DNA from: Reticulitermes speratus
Lineage: Eukaryota > Arthropoda > Insecta > Blattodea > Rhinotermitidae
Length of the DNA stretch: 64,000 bases
NCBI GenBank assembly: GCA_021186555.1
Contig: JAJKFL010000042.1
Location: 13,570,781-13,634,780 of the forward strand
Direction of reading: 5' to 3'
A program made the position numbers and the translations under genes. The notes beneath the pieces were generated by a model. It made no database searches and was not told where the DNA came from. It saw only the letters and a list, made by a program, of their open reading frames with translations. Positions 43,927 through 55,429 of this stretch are shown here, in pieces. Within the stretch, counting starts at the first letter, position 1. The number at the start of each line of letters is the position of its first letter.

Positions 43927-44179
43927 CGATCCCATTGGCCGCGCGGTCTAAGGCGTGAGTCTGTGGCCGCTTGCTTGCTGGGATTGGGGGTTTGAATTCC
44001 GCTGGGGACATGGATGTCTGTCTCTTGTGAGTATTGTGTGTTGTCACGTAGATGTCTCTGCGTCGGGCTGATCACTCGTCCAGAGGAGTCCTACCGATTG
44101 TGGTGTGTCTGAGTGTGATCGTGAAGCCTCGATAATGAGGAGGCCCTGGCTCACTAGGGAATGTTGCGCCTTGAAAAAG
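43927..44179 (+). mobile_element. SINE-4 copy A
   Basis: The head GATCCCATTGGCCGCGCGGT and CTAAGGCGTGAGTCTG is followed by a box B-like GGGGGTTTGAATTCCG. The body has GACATGGATGTCTGT, GTCGGGCTGATCACTCGTCC and GTGATCGTGAAGCCTCGATA. It ends GGAGGCCCTGGC and TTGCGCC. Full length, with copies at 46421 and 58092 (reverse). Confidence 0.85.
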
Positions 44180-44789
44180 ATGTAATCCCTTGTTTATAAT
44201 AATCCTTTTGCGGTTTAGAAATTATGTAGAAGCAAATATAATGCTCTTTTCTGTACGCTACGTTACTGTCAGCACAACAGTGACAGAAATTCAGCCACTG
44301 TTTGGAGGGAACATAACAGAACAATTGTTCTGCGAATCCTTTAAGCGTGACTGATGCGACCATCCATCTGATCACTGGCTTACTGAATAAACGGATTTAC
44401 TAGCGGTCCCTATGCGATCACAAAATGAAAGAATATGCTTATTTACCTTGCCTATACAGGATTACCAAATATGAAAAGCGAAATAGTCTCATTCAAACAA
44501 TGTAATGTAATATTGCCATTTAAAAGCTCACGTGGTGTGAATCACGTGACATCAGTGTTTGTAAGCAGAATGTAAATGTTTAGTGCTTTATAGAGGTTCT
44601 TTCGGACAATTCCAGTGGAATTAATGTACATGTTTTTGATATCATATGCATATTTAAGAATTGATTGGTCTTCTGATAGCAGATGTGTTGTAATTTACGA
44701 ATGCCATCAGCCACTTGACTTAATATTTATTTAAAATCCTTAATGTCAGCTGTGAATATCAGCCGGTTGCTTGCCTTCAGACAGACAGG

Positions 44790-45110
44790 TGGTTAATTAG
44801 AGGAAACAAGTAATTTCCCAGCTGTGTGACAAGACAGAGCTGAGGAGAATATTTAGAACTAAAGGACAGGAAGTAGGACGAAGACAGAAAATTGCACAGT
44901 GAGGAGGTTCATAATTAGAGGCTTTGCTCGTCATTATGGTTATCGAATAAAGGAGGATTAGGTAGGCAAGGCCTGTAGTTCTAATGGGGAAGAAGACGGA
45001 CCGTTAAAGTGTAGGAAAGAGGCTGCTTGGTAGGCCTAGACTGTGATGGGAATATAATTTTGAAGCAGACTGTAAAGAAAGTTGTAGTAAATTCTCGGCA
45101 TAAAATGCTT
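44790..45110 (+). repeat. LINE C-terminal fragment
   Basis: CTGAGGAGAATATTTAGAAC (LRRIFRT), GGAAAGAGGCTGCTTGGTAG (RLLG), GCCTAGACTGTGATGGGAAT (RPRLxWE) and TTCTCGGCATAAAATGCTTT (tail) occur in LINE order. The frame is broken many times. Confidence 0.7.
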
Positions 45111-45391
45111 TCACATTGAGGAGTAAAATATTTTAACACAAAAAATTAAATCCCCTTTGAGCCAGCTGCAGCCAATCAGATTCTTCAAAATTTTCTACCA
45201 GACGCCCCTTTCGTTTCCACTCATGTGTCTATGTTATGGCCCCATCGCGTATTCCTCTCTTGTTTCTATCAGACAATTAACGTACTTTATATTTTCCATT
45301 CCGTGCATTATAGTTCGATTTTTTAGTATCAACCAACAAATGCACTTAAATTGTCACAAATTCACAATCATATATTCCAAAAACACACCAC

Positions 45392-45434
45392 ACTCCTACA
45401 TGTTTCGGGCCTTACTGGTGCATCGTCAGGGAGC
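45392..45434 (-). ncRNA. Hammerhead ribozyme-like motif
   Basis: On the reverse strand: GCTCC, CTGACGA (45423-45429), a short stem II around an AGUA loop, GAAA (45403-45406), CATGTA and GGAGT. Stem I forms five pairs including one G-U. Stem II has C-C and A-C mismatches. Stem III is only ACAUGU. Confidence 0.65.
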
Positions 45435-45471
45435 ACATTATGAAGTAATTGCTTTACGCAACGACCGATGT

Positions 45472-45514
45472 ACTCCCTGACGATGCACCAGTAAGGTCCG
45501 AAACATGTATGAGT
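45472..45514 (+). ncRNA. Hammerhead ribozyme-like motif, partner arm
   Basis: ACTCC, CTGACGA (45477-45483), stem II GCACC/GGUCC with one C-C mismatch, GAAA (45500-45503), CATGTA and TGAGT. Stem I has four of five pairs; the first position is a C-U mismatch. Confidence 0.62.
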
Positions 45515-46420
45515 GTGGTGTGTTTTTTGAATATATGATTGTGAATTTGTGACAATTTTAGTGCATTTTTGGTTGATATTTAAACAAATATTAATTAAGT
45601 GTAAGTTACTTTAACGTCAATATAAGCAGACACTGAATATCTATTCTCTTAGACTAGTAAATACTACACTTAATAGTTTTTAAATCTGATTACAAACTAA
45701 AATGGGAAACAATTTAATTTTCTTAACTGTTTTATCACAACAGATATTCAGAAACAGCATGCTTCGCATGTAACACACAGGATGTGAATTTAACCTACAT
45801 CCAATCATGGTTTCCATTTAGCGCCGTAATGCATTATGGTCCTGTCGTTCTCTTGTCCGACTCCAGAATTCATTACAAAATAAACAGGATGCTATTTTGC
45901 GACACATGTCTGTCAGCGAGTTGGTGAACCATTAAAATGTGTTTTCACGGCAATCCCACATTCAGCATGTTAAAGTGTCTGGAAATAGTACGCTTCCATA
46001 TTGCTTGTCTCAACGCTGTGTGTATAAAAATGTTATACACGGGTGAAACTGGCTACTATAATCTGCAGATAGCACATATATATCTGGGCTTTGAACGTAA
46101 CTGCAGACTGTTTTTCTTTGTAATTCCAGTGTTTCTTCACGTAGGCTGCCCTTGTTTACAGTCATTGCTTCCACAATTCCCCTGTGATTCTTAACATTTA
46201 TGTAAATATTTTCGTCTCGTGTCTTTTATGATTTATCTGCCTGTATTCATGAATGAAGACGGATGATCATATGGATAAGTCTTCATCATCATCATCATCA
46301 TCCAGTTTTAGTCCGTAGTTGCAAAGAAAGCATTTGGAAATTAACGATGTGTACTCTGTACTGGAATATAGGCCTATAATTAGGGTATACTCTGGTTTTG
46401 TTGAGTATGTGATTAAAGAG

Positions 46421-46684
46421 CCGATCCCAGTGGCCGTGCTGTCTAAGGCGTGGGTCTTCGGCCGTTCGCTTGCTAGGATTGTGGGTTCGAATACCGCCGG
46501 AGTCATGGATGTCTGTATCTTGTTAATGTTGTGTGTTGTCGGGTAGAAGTCTCTGAGTCAGGCTGATCACTCGTCCAGAGGCGTCCTACCGGATGTGGTG
46601 TGTCTAACACAGTGTGATCGTGAAGCCTCGACAACGAGGAGGCCCTGGCCCACTAGAGGCTGTTGCGCCATGGAAAATAAAAAT
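46421..46684 (+). mobile_element. SINE-4 copy B
   Basis: The head GATCCCAGTGGCCGTGCTGT and CTAAGGCGTGGGTCTTCGG is followed by box B GTGGGTTCGAATACCGCCGG. The body and end (GAGGAGGCCCTGGCCCACTA, TTGCGCC) are as in copy A. Confidence 0.88.
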
Positions 46685-47501
46685 GTGATCAGAGATGAAA
46701 ATTGTCAGCTTCGACTGCCATAAGGATTAATGTTTTAGAACGGCATTTCCACGTGTCTGCCGCCAATTTGTATGAGGTTAGAGTATTACTTTGTGACGTA
46801 CAAGTAATGTAAGTCCCACCACGTAGGAGAATGCGTATTTTTTTAAAAATTAAACTTCAGTAGTATTAATGACTGGGCACTTGTTAGGCGTTCGATTTTC
46901 ATGTAGTCATGACATTTATTACATATTATAGGTACTAACCTTAGGGTTCAGATGGGCACACGGCAGGAATTACGGTAGTTTATGAAGTGGCATTTTAAAC
47001 GAGGAGAGATCCTGCAGGAAACGAATGAGAGCCTTATAAAATAATCAATATTATGGAATGTGACAACTGAGCAGAGCCATGCAAGCCATCTTACTGGTCC
47101 AGCGGCACCCCAATTACATCCAGGAATTCTGCCGAGATGAGTGCAGCACTTTGTGTGGTGCCCCAAGGTAGCATCAGCACAAAGGCTTCTGATTTATGGA
47201 ACGTGGTAATGGTCTCAGCGTTGTCCTGGACACGTGAACCCTCGGTAATTGCCAGGCTGTCCACTTCTATGTACCTTGGGTACACTTTTAGTTGTTATCA
47301 ACACATGTTCCGTGGGTACATGAGAGTGCTTTCATAACAATAGCTACAACGTTACTGAAGACCACAGGAAATACCAGAAAAACTGTGCATCGATTAAAAT
47401 TCTGTGATACTTGCTTAACCTAATAGGTAACCTTGGCGTTAGAAACCAACAGACTTTCCTCCAAATTAATTCTGCTTTAAATAAATGAAAAGGCACAACT
47501 A

Positions 47502-47795
47502 TAAAGGTAAAGGTAAAGGTGTCCCTGTTCACGCCATGAAGTCATATTGGCGGAGCAGATGTATAGGTCCACTCATTCTTAACGTCCGCACTAGATGGAG
47601 GCGAGTGCTCAAAGTTACTCCCCAGCCGCTTAACCCCCCAAGAAAGAACCCCAGTATGAGGCTGGGTAAGTCCCAGGGGCGGTCTGGAGGTTTGGCAGAG
47701 GAAAAATATTTTACCCATGCCGGCATTCGAATCCCGGACGACCCAACCCGTAGCCTGATCCCCCACTGTATACGCTATCTAGGCTGCAAAGTCAT
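47502..47795 (-). mobile_element. SINE-3 copy, full length, reverse
   Basis: On the reverse strand the head shows GCATTCGAATCCC-type box B in reverse order (here GGGATTCGAATGCCGGCATG). The body has CCCAGCCTCATACTGGGG, GGTTAAGCGGCTGGGGAGTA and CATCTAGTGCGGACGTTAAG. It ends CATGGCGTGAACAGGGACAC, then a CTTTACC run at the left edge. Confidence 0.75.
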
Positions 47796-47821
47796 AATAA
47801 CTTTAGGCGTATTTTAAACAG

Positions 47822-47950
47822 TTTAACTCCGTGCAGCAGAATCCTGCTTAAGAATCTAGTAGGCGCTCATCTCAACAAATGCTGGCCGTCATCCTTGTGT
47901 TCATGAGAGCACGCCATTGGGCCCTGTCCTTAGAAAATAGCATTCCGCGA
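47822..47950 (-). repeat. LINE 3'-end fragment, reverse
   Basis: CTCCGTGCAGCAGAATCCTG, CTTAAGAATC and TTCATGAGAGCACGCCATTG match the reversed LINE tail and the RW.ALV region. Confidence 0.55.
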
Positions 47951-48052
47951 CCTAAACCGAACGTGCACTAACAAAGGTGTACCATATCGACATTTTGATT
48001 GAGTACTTCTGGTATACAGGTTTACTTGTTAAGTATACTGCTGAGCTACACT

Positions 48053-49090
48053 GATTTGGTTACGTACCGAGTAGTGACCCAATACGTACACAGACAGCGG
48101 GTCGTATTTGGTTACGTACCGAGTAGTGACCCAATACGTACACAGACAGCGGGTCGTATTTGGTTACGTACCGAGTAGTGACCCAATACGTACACAGACA
48201 GCGGGTCGTATTTGGTTACGTACCGAGTAGTGACCCAATACGTACACAGACAGCGGGTCGTATTTGGTTACGTACCGAGTAGTGACCCAATACGTACACA
48301 GACAGCGGGTCGTATTTGGTTACGTACCGAGTAGTGACCCAATACGTACACAGACAGCGGGTCGTATTTGGTTACGTACCGAGTAGTGACCCAATACGTA
48401 CACAGACAGCGGGTCGTATTTGGTTACGTACCGAGTAGTGACCCAATACGTACACAGACAGCGGGTCGTATTTGGTTACGTACCGAGTAGTGACCCAATA
48501 CGTACACAGACAGCGGATCGTATTTGGTTACGTACCGAGTAGTGACCCAATACGTACACAGACAGCGGGTCGTATTTGGTTACGTACCGAGTAGTGACCC
48601 AATACGTACACAGACAGCGGGTCGTATTTGGTTACGTACCGAGTAGTGACCCAATACGTACACAGACAGCGGGTCGTATTTGGTTACGTACCGAGTAGTG
48701 ACCCAATACGTACACAGACAGCGGGTCGTATTTGGTTACGTACCGAGTAGTGACCCAATACGTACACAGACAGCGGGTCGTATTTGGTTACGTACCCGGT
48801 AGTGACCCAATATGTGCAGACAGCAGGTCGTATTTGGTTACGTACCGAGTAGTGACCCAATACGTACACAGACAGCGGGTCGTATTTGGTTACGTACCCG
48901 GTAGTGACCCAATATGTGCAGACAGCAGGTCGTATTTGATTACGGACCGAGTAGTGACCCAATACGTACACAGACAGCGGGTCGTATTTGGTTACGTACC
49001 CGGTAGTGACCCAATATGTGCAGACAGCAGGTCGTATTTGATTACGCACCCAGTAGTGACCCAATATGTGCAGACAGCGGGTCGTATTTG
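48053..49090. repeat. Satellite array, 52-bp unit, about 20 copies
   Basis: The unit reads TTTGGTTACGTACCGAGTAG, TGACCCAATACGTACACAGA and CAGCGGGTCGTA (52 bases). Units from 48053 to about 48785 are nearly identical, with a rare GCGGATCG change near 48514. From about 48785 to 49090, 50-base variants (CCCGGTAGTG, ATATGTGCAGACAGCAGG) alternate with 52-base units, and some read GATTACGGACC or GATTACGCACC. Long frames on both strands (48684-49184 and 48732-49148) simply translate the array. Confidence 0.97.
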
Positions 49091-49195
49091 GAGCCGTGTC
49101 ACAATTCCCACCATCTTTATTCTCCTCGAAAGCATTAAAGTTATTTAATAGCCCTTTAGGGCATGCTTCTTCATAATTTACCAATAGCTGATGAA

Positions 49196-49366
49196 ATTTG
49201 AGGTTCTCACAGCGGTTACTATGAAACTTGCTTTCTACTGAGATATTACGCCGTGTAGACTGTTAGACAGGTACAGACGTTTCGAGTGTAGAAATTTGAG
49301 GCAGAACGTACCTCTTAAATGTTGATACTTATCAACCAATCTGCATGGCGCCACATTCCATAAGAA
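49196..49366. repeat. Foldback repeat family B, diverged
   Basis: GAAATTTGAGGTTCTCACAG (outer end), GAGATATTACGCCGTGTAGA, GGTACAGACGTTTCGAGTG, then GATGTTGATACTTATC-like and CATGGCGCCACATTCCATAA (right outer arm). The core is poorly preserved. Confidence 0.5.
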
Positions 49367-49519
49367 TGCAATTTTCTTGCCTATATGTGTGTACAAATCT
49401 AATTATGTTATATTTTAATACATTTGTATCTTGAATTGTGCTGCGATTGAACTGGAATAACCAGACGTTCAAGTCACCGAAAGTCCGTCCTTGGACACGA
49501 TCCTGAACCAGTCTCATCT

Positions 49520-49900
49520 GCCTCTTATCCTTTCGGTGTATCTCCTTATTACCCTAATTTCCACCCATATAATTCTTGGTCTTTCAAGTGCCCGTTCTCC
49601 AGGAGGTTTCCCCAGTAAAATTCTGCATTCATCCCTTTGATCTCCTATGCTAGCCACATGTCCAGTTCAACATAGTGTCCTGGCAGTACTACGTGGTGTC
49701 CATACGTTCTGAGTCCCTCATTGTGCAATAGCCTAAGCTGCTCACGTAATGCTTTCTGCTAAGTTCAAATATTTCCTGGAAACTTCTTTTTTGTCAAACA
49801 CTCATCTCTGGGAATATCATGCAATTTGTAAAGGTTAGGGAAGCATATCTTTTGACGTTCCCCCAGACACTCTTCCCCTGACCCCTTATACATGGCGTCT
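49520..49900 (-). repeat. LINE-like C-terminal remnant, reverse (tentative)
   Basis: The reverse strand has GGGGAAACCTCCTGGAGAAC, GGGCACTTGAAAGACCAAGA and TTATATGGGTGGAAATTAG, resembling a GKPPGER.LERPRIIWVEI-type LINE end. The order fits the LINE family, but the match is loose. Confidence 0.4.
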
Positions 49901-50639
49901 TCCCTAGAATGCGAGAACCATAATTTTATCTGACGTAAAGTAAATAAAGTTACTGTAATTTTATTTTACTTACAAACGTCACATGCAAGTTTACAGGTAG
50001 TCACCGAGTAAGTTTGTTCACACGGCAATGCTTCTGTTTCGGAAGGTTCCTCTGTTCGAAGCCGGGGGGGGGGGGCGGCTTGTCGTGATATTCCTCAATC
50101 CCTCCAGGCCCGCCCGGTTTGTATCGTACATTTGGTTACGAACGATTCCTTCTGCATTCTTTCCCATTCATAATCATGAAATCCAGTTTTATGTAGTTTC
50201 AAGTACTGCTAACGTAATTAAATAAACCACACATATAAATGTCGATTGTGTTGATGTTGGATATTTCGTTGCCTTTTAATGCAAGAGCAGTCAAAAAGGA
50301 TTTGTCAATAAAACAGTCTGCTTTATTGTATAAGCGTGTCTGCTTATCTTATAGCGTTGCATGTTACCGTGTATTTAGTTATTAAACCACAGGAATTAAA
50401 ACCAATAAAATCACTGTTTTTAGGTGGAAACTCCTACTTATCTACAAATTATCTCCATGTTTCTGACTCCTTTGTGGGCCATTTCCTAAGAGCTTCAAAT
50501 ACTTACAAAGAGAAAAATATAAGGGTAGAATACTGCATGTATAAAAAACACTTTAACACTCTATACTTTTCTAGTTGTGTATGCCTAAGTAGTTTGTTGA
50601 TATATGCAATTTTTTATCTTTACACACTTCCCTTTGTTA

Positions 50640-50875
50640 TTAGTTAAAGTTCCTTAATAATTGGCCAAGAGGGCCGGAACATGTAGCAGACTAATTATAG
50701 ACAATTAGGGGTTTCTCCCTAAAAAGAGTGTATTTTGTTGGTTTTAATTTCTGTGATAGCTATGATAGCTACCTATTTCGGCTTTATGTTACGCCATCAA
50801 CAGGCTACACTATTTTTATTGTAGTCTGATAATTGCATGACATGAAGCCGAAACATGTAGCTACGTTAATAAAAC
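50640..50875. repeat. Family-A foldback remnants
   Basis: GGCCAAGAGGGCCGGAACAT with GTAGCAGAC (50664-50692) is a worn right-arm motif (GGAA for GAAA). A second inverted pair has GCTACCTATTTCGGCTTTAT and GCCATCAACAGGC on the left and GAAGCCGAAACATGTAGCTA on the right. On the reverse strand the left core reads CTGTTGA, one change from CUGAUGA. Confidence 0.55.
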
Positions 50876-51379
50876 AAAGATATTTGTATTATTAATAAAT
50901 AGTAATATGGATAGGCGTAGGAGTCATTGTGGGATCAACTAAATTTAGACTGTGCAAATCTGCCATTCTTAGCGCTCCTGCAAATAGTGGTACATGCTGG
51001 TGTCTTGGGGCAAGTGAAAGAGTCGCTTAAGTTCTGTTGATGGACTTCACCCGTGTGACCGCACAGTGATTGTCTAGTCACCACACGCACCACCAGGATA
51101 ACGCCACTAGAACCGCCGCAGTTTAAGTGATGTGCTGTCGCACACAGTCCTCAGTCTGCTGCAGAAACACCATCGGGTCACAGTGAATATAAATCTGTTA
51201 TTGGCTTTTCTACCTCTTGTGCATTTGTTTTTGTTTAAACGTGTTTACTTTAAATTTTAAGCAGTTTTCAAATCGACACTTCATTCACGAAAAAAAAAAT
51301 CAAATTCTGTAAATGCTTTCTACAGTTAGTTCAATTTTCGTTAACTTTGTGTTACGTACGAAGCAAGACACTGCCGTAT

Positions 51380-51635
51380 GTGGAGACTACTTCCGCCCGT
51401 CTGTCTGTGACCTAGTGTCAGCTACTAAACCATTTGTTAGATTTTTATGAGACTCGGCATAGGAGTTCTTTACAAATCGTTGTTGGGCAGGGGTGAGTTT
51501 CGTGTAAATTGGCTCAGCGACAGTCATACTTGACCTAACGGAGTAAATTGCTATCCATACTTCCCACATCTATTCAACGATTTGGATGAAATTCGGTAAG
51601 GATATCTCCACGTAATGCCGTTGAGTAACTGTGAG
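51380..51635 (+). repeat. Unclassified dispersed repeat, partial
   Basis: GATTTGGATGAAATTCGGTA, AGGATATCTCCACGTAATGC and TTGAGTAACTGTGAGC are similar to GATTTTGGGTGAAATTCGGT, GGAAGGTGTCTACGTATAAT and TTATTGGGCACTTCACGAG at 52155-52215. This suggests two copies of a non-coding repeat, separated by a SINE-2. Confidence 0.4.
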
Positions 51636-51637
51636 CT

Positions 51638-51921
51638 GGCCGTGCCATGGCTCAGGCGGTTAGTCGCCAGTCTCTCACCGTGGAGGCCTGGGTTCGATCC
51701 CGGGTCAGTCCATATGGGATATATGGTGGACAAAGTGGCACTGGGACAGATTTCTCCCCAGTACTTCGGTTTTCCCCTTTCAATTTCATTCCGCTGGTGC
51801 TCCATTACATGGAAGAACGAAAAAAAAACTAATCATCTTCACCACAGGGTTGCACAATAAGCCTCAAGGCTGCGGTGCGTCCGTAGCATCTGCTGCGGGG
51901 CCCTTCACCACAAAAAAAAAA
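51638..51921 (+). mobile_element. SINE-2 copy D, full length
   Basis: GGCCGTGCCATGGCTCAGGC and GGTTAGTCGCC form the head. GGTTCGATCCCGGGTCAGTC is box B. The body has GGTGGACAAAGTGGCACTGG, TACTTCGGTTTTCCCCTTTC and CTGGTGCTCCATTACATGG. It ends GCATCTGCTGCGGGGCCC and an A run. Best preserved copy of the family in this window. Confidence 0.92.
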
Positions 51922-52439
51922 ATCTATGAGTTGCATGTAAGTCAATATAGTGGTAGCCATTCTTACTTAAGAGTGTACATAAAGTTTTGCCTTTTCTTTC
52001 TACACATTTCATACAATTTTTATAAAATTCAGTACTGAAGTTATTCACAGAACTTTATTGAGTGACTCTTGTTTTCGTGAAAATTGGCAATGTGAAAGTA
52101 ATACTTTATTAGGGGCGTAAACGAATTTATGTCAGTAGTTTCCACATTTTTGTCTGATTTTGGGTGAAATTCGGTGGAAGGTGTCTACGTATAATGTTAT
52201 TGGGCACTTCACGAGTTTTTAAATACCGCACTCTTCTTATGGGCGTATATTTACGCGTGGCCATAAAACCCTATGACATTTTGAAACTACAACAGGTCTT
52301 AATAAGGTATGTATATTGCGTCAACGTTTGCATCATTTGCAATCTTATTCTTTCTTCTGTTGAAAACTCTGAAGGTTCAAATATAGAAAGCCATATTTTA
52401 TTGTATGTGAATGTCAACTTGGACTCTAGCACTAAGTGG

Positions 52440-52980
52440 AGAATATAAGATGAAGGTGCTTGAAAACAGAACGCTTAGGAGAGTATTACAACAGAAGAAA
52501 GATCGCTAACAGAAGGGCGATACGATGGAAATTGTATTTAGTCCACAGAGGGGGGAAGAGGGATGCATAGAGGTCAATTGGAAGACCTACATGTGAATTG
52601 GAAGATAATTTTACTTATTTGTACTTGAATTAACGACGCCGACTGACGGGATGTTTGTAAGTAATGAATTGGGCAGAACGTGAAAGGAAGCGTTCACGGC
52701 ATAATTTATGATCTGGCATTTGCGTGGAAGAACTGAGGAAATATAGGAACAAACTCATGATATTCTATCTCCCAGCCGATATTTCGATTTGACACTCGTA
52801 ATACAAGTCACAAGCCTTGCCGTTTGAGGCTACTTGCACGGTGATTTAAAGAAAATAGATGTGAAATTGATCCAACTGGCCCCAGGGTCTAGTCGCTTCC
52901 CTTGTGAATGTAGTCATGAAATTTAATTCCATAAAATGTGTGGAATTTATTGACCATTTATTCACTGTATAAGGAATTGT
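52440..52980 (+). repeat. LINE C-terminal and tail fragment
   Basis: GTGCTTGAAAACAGAACGCT (VLENRTLRR), TCAATTGGAAGACCTACATG (GRPT) and TGAATGTAGTCATGAAATTT (VNVVMKF) then CCATAAAATGTGTGGAATTT occur in LINE order. It is interrupted by unrelated sequence near 52740-52830. Confidence 0.6.
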
Positions 52981-53595
52981 TTCATGACGTTACATAGTTA
53001 GTTATTTAGTTGAAATCATTATAATTACTTTTCAGAGCATGTATTAAAATTAGGTATATCTGGGTGCATCAGTGCTAACAAAACTGATATAAATTGGTGA
53101 ACACGCTGATGAATGCGACTTTTGTAACGTGGTTTCTCCCCCATGTGTAAATTGAAAATAAACAACTCACGTGGCATCACTGCTAATTTCAATTAAAGCT
53201 TCAATTAAATTAAAGGTTTTTGGGACTGATACTGAGCTAAATGAATTGTGTAAGCTTCGGTATTATTATTCGTATAGACTCTTGTTATGTTGGAATAGGG
53301 AGTTCTGTGTCCAATAAAGAAATCCTAGAGTTTTATGCGTCCATTGCATTTCCTTGTTTTCCTGACGAAGGTCCACATTTCGTATGTGTGACAAGATGAG
53401 TGGTCACTTGTATTTCAAATAGAACCTAGACTATTCTTTCAAAGGCAGAATAACGATCTGCCATTTTCTGTCCTTCCTTCCCAAACGGATTTTATTTTTC
53501 ATGTTTGAAGTATTCTCTTTTGTATGTGAGACAAAGAATAAAAATATTATCGGTGTTATCGAGCAGACTCTGTGTGCTTAATTTTCATAACGGTA

Positions 53596-53870
53596 GTAAT
53601 TTGAAAAGGCGTGAGGTGTTTAAGTTTACGTATAAACCTAAAATTTTAAAAGGCGCAAGTTATTGGTGTGTCCATATAAACTTGGAATTTGAAAAGGCGT
53701 GAGATATTGGAGTATCCGCATAAGCCTGGAATTTGAAAAGACGAGATATATTGGAACGTCCGTAGAAACATAGCCTTTGAAAAGGCGAGAAATATTGGAA
53801 TGTAGATAGAAACATGAGATATGAAAAGACGTGAGATGTTGGAGTGTCCGTATAAATCTGGAATTCCCAC
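53596..53870. repeat. Degenerate tandem repeat, about 55-bp unit
   Basis: About five diverged units carry TTTGAAAAGGCGTGAG, then ATTGGAGTATCCGCATAAG and CTGGAA. Copies start near 53599, 53647, 53687, 53732, 53776 and 53819. Overlapping reverse-strand frames repeat the words ISRLFKFQ and HAFS. Confidence 0.8.
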
Positions 53871-54159
53871 TGTGAATGTTTTTGAAAAAACGAGTTACGG
53901 TGTTTGTGGTATTTATGGTGTAAGCGCATGTTATGGGCATTACCAATCACAGCACACAGTGTGGAAAGCCATAGCCGAAATTGATGTATTTTTAATAGGC
54001 AAAGACGTCACAAATGTATTTTGTAATGTAAGTACCGTGAAATATTTATTTAAATGTTTATTCAGTGTAATCAACATACATTAGCAAACGCCGTAACACT
54101 GCTTTGAAACGAGCTATAAAATTATCCAACTCTCTGTCCCATCCTGCTCATACCTGATT

Positions 54160-54270
54160 ATTTTCCCACTCTGCACAACATAATCTAACCCGTTGATTTA
54201 CTCCATAGAGCAGAATCCTTCTTGAGAAATTACAGCAATCACCCGAATTACGTCGTTCCGCACTTACATC
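54160..54270 (-). repeat. LINE 3'-tail fragment, reverse
   Basis: TTTACTCCATAGAGCAGAAT and CCTTCTTGAGAAATTA match the reversed tail (AGAAGGAGTCTGCTCCGTGGAG) of the LINE near 2090. Confidence 0.55.
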
Positions 54271-55079
54271 TTTTGCCTCCAGACACAACATATTAAGCCA
54301 AGGACGCAAATTCATACGTACACTGCTTAAAATGTCTTCGAGATTCTGAACTCCTGTGATCAGGAGCTCACGCTCGACGATCTTGTTGACGTTTGGAAGC
54401 TAAGTATTTCTTACTCTTGACGAATCCGAGAAACCTGAGCCTGAGTCTAAGGAGATGACCGTGACGGTTTCAGAGTTTACTGCGGCGCTTGGACTCCATT
54501 GAAGGTGTCATCAAAGTGTGTGAGGACACTAAATCGAACGAGCAGCGATGAAATAAGTAAGAATAAGTAAGAAATAAGAAACTAATAACTGGACAAGGGA
54601 TTAAGAGGATGCTTGCTTGCTTGCTATGAAGATACTCTGAAGGAGAAGAAAGGTCTTTGTCCGAACTTCAGTGCTTGATTTCCTAAACTCGTCGTCACGG
54701 ACTCGTGCATCGCCACGTGTTCTATTGGACATTGGAAACGGTGATCCAGGTGATCCGCCTACAGTTCTAGAAGAAGTTCCTTCTCTTTAAATTGTCATCT
54801 GTTTGACAGATTTTATATTTTTTTGTAAATTTGTTGTAAGCATGAATGTATCCTTTATATTAATCAAAACAGGTTGCCTGAAACAACGTTTCACATTTTA
54901 ACACTGCGTGCGTGTGGGAGATTCTGTCTCGACCTACGACACCTTGACCAATGTCGCCGGTCTCGGGACTACCTACGACGTAACTTCGAGGGATGTGTGT
55001 AATCATAAAAATTGTGGTCTTCCGACATGTGACGCCTTATAGTTTAGTACGTGACTGAGGTTCCATTAGACTGTCTGGC

Positions 55080-55400
55080 GTCGCTTCCCGGAATATTTTA
55101 AACTTAATTTTCAACTAACTGAGAATCTCAAACCATGAACCTAATTATGGCTCCGCTAGTCAGAACGTTCACGGTCTTATGTGTAAACCGAAGTTTTCTT
55201 GTCATGTTCACAAGAGTCGGTCACTGGTCTTGCTCCTGAGCCAGATTAAGCCAATCACACACTATTTCAGAGCTTTTTTTTTCTACGGCTATACATTCTA
55301 AGTGATCTCCTGCCTTTAGGATTTCCGATTAACATTTTGTAGGCATTTTCCGTCTCTCCTACCACATGAAACAAATGTTTTTACGGTAATATATACCTTA
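55080..55400 (-). repeat. LINE C-terminal fragment, reverse
   Basis: CTTGTCATGTTCACAAGAGT, CGGTCACTGGTCTTGCTCCT and TTTAGGATTTCCGATTAACA correspond in reverse to the RW..LVN.. and downstream-of-RxW regions of the LINE. Worn. Confidence 0.5.
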
Positions 55401-55429
55401 CCAAATATTATAGGGATGCTCAAAGAAAG

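Larger units (their letters stand above)
45327..45578. mobile_element. Family-A foldback element with paired ribozyme motifs
   Basis: The left arm TATCAACCAACAAATGCACT, TTGTCACAAATTCACAATCA, CACACTCCTACATGTTTCGG and GCATCGTCAGGGAG is mirrored by the right arm from 45473 to 45578. The loop is about 35 bases. It is one of the least diverged inverted pairs in the window. Its outer end shares ACCAACAAATGCACTT with the inverted repeat at 10388 and the copy at 56996. Confidence 0.88.

Noticed and set aside
48053-49090. Regular repeats that could suggest a CRISPR array
   Set aside because: The repeats are contiguous with no unique spacers, and the surroundings are clearly a eukaryotic nuclear genome.
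48684-49184. 166-codon and 138-codon frames on both strands
   Set aside because: They translate the satellite array; the peptide repeats follow the DNA unit and have no independent support.
54360-54560. Possible exon with RRLDSIEGVIKVCEDT
   Set aside because: No splice sites in the right phase and no known family; nearby LINE fragments make a repeat origin more likely.
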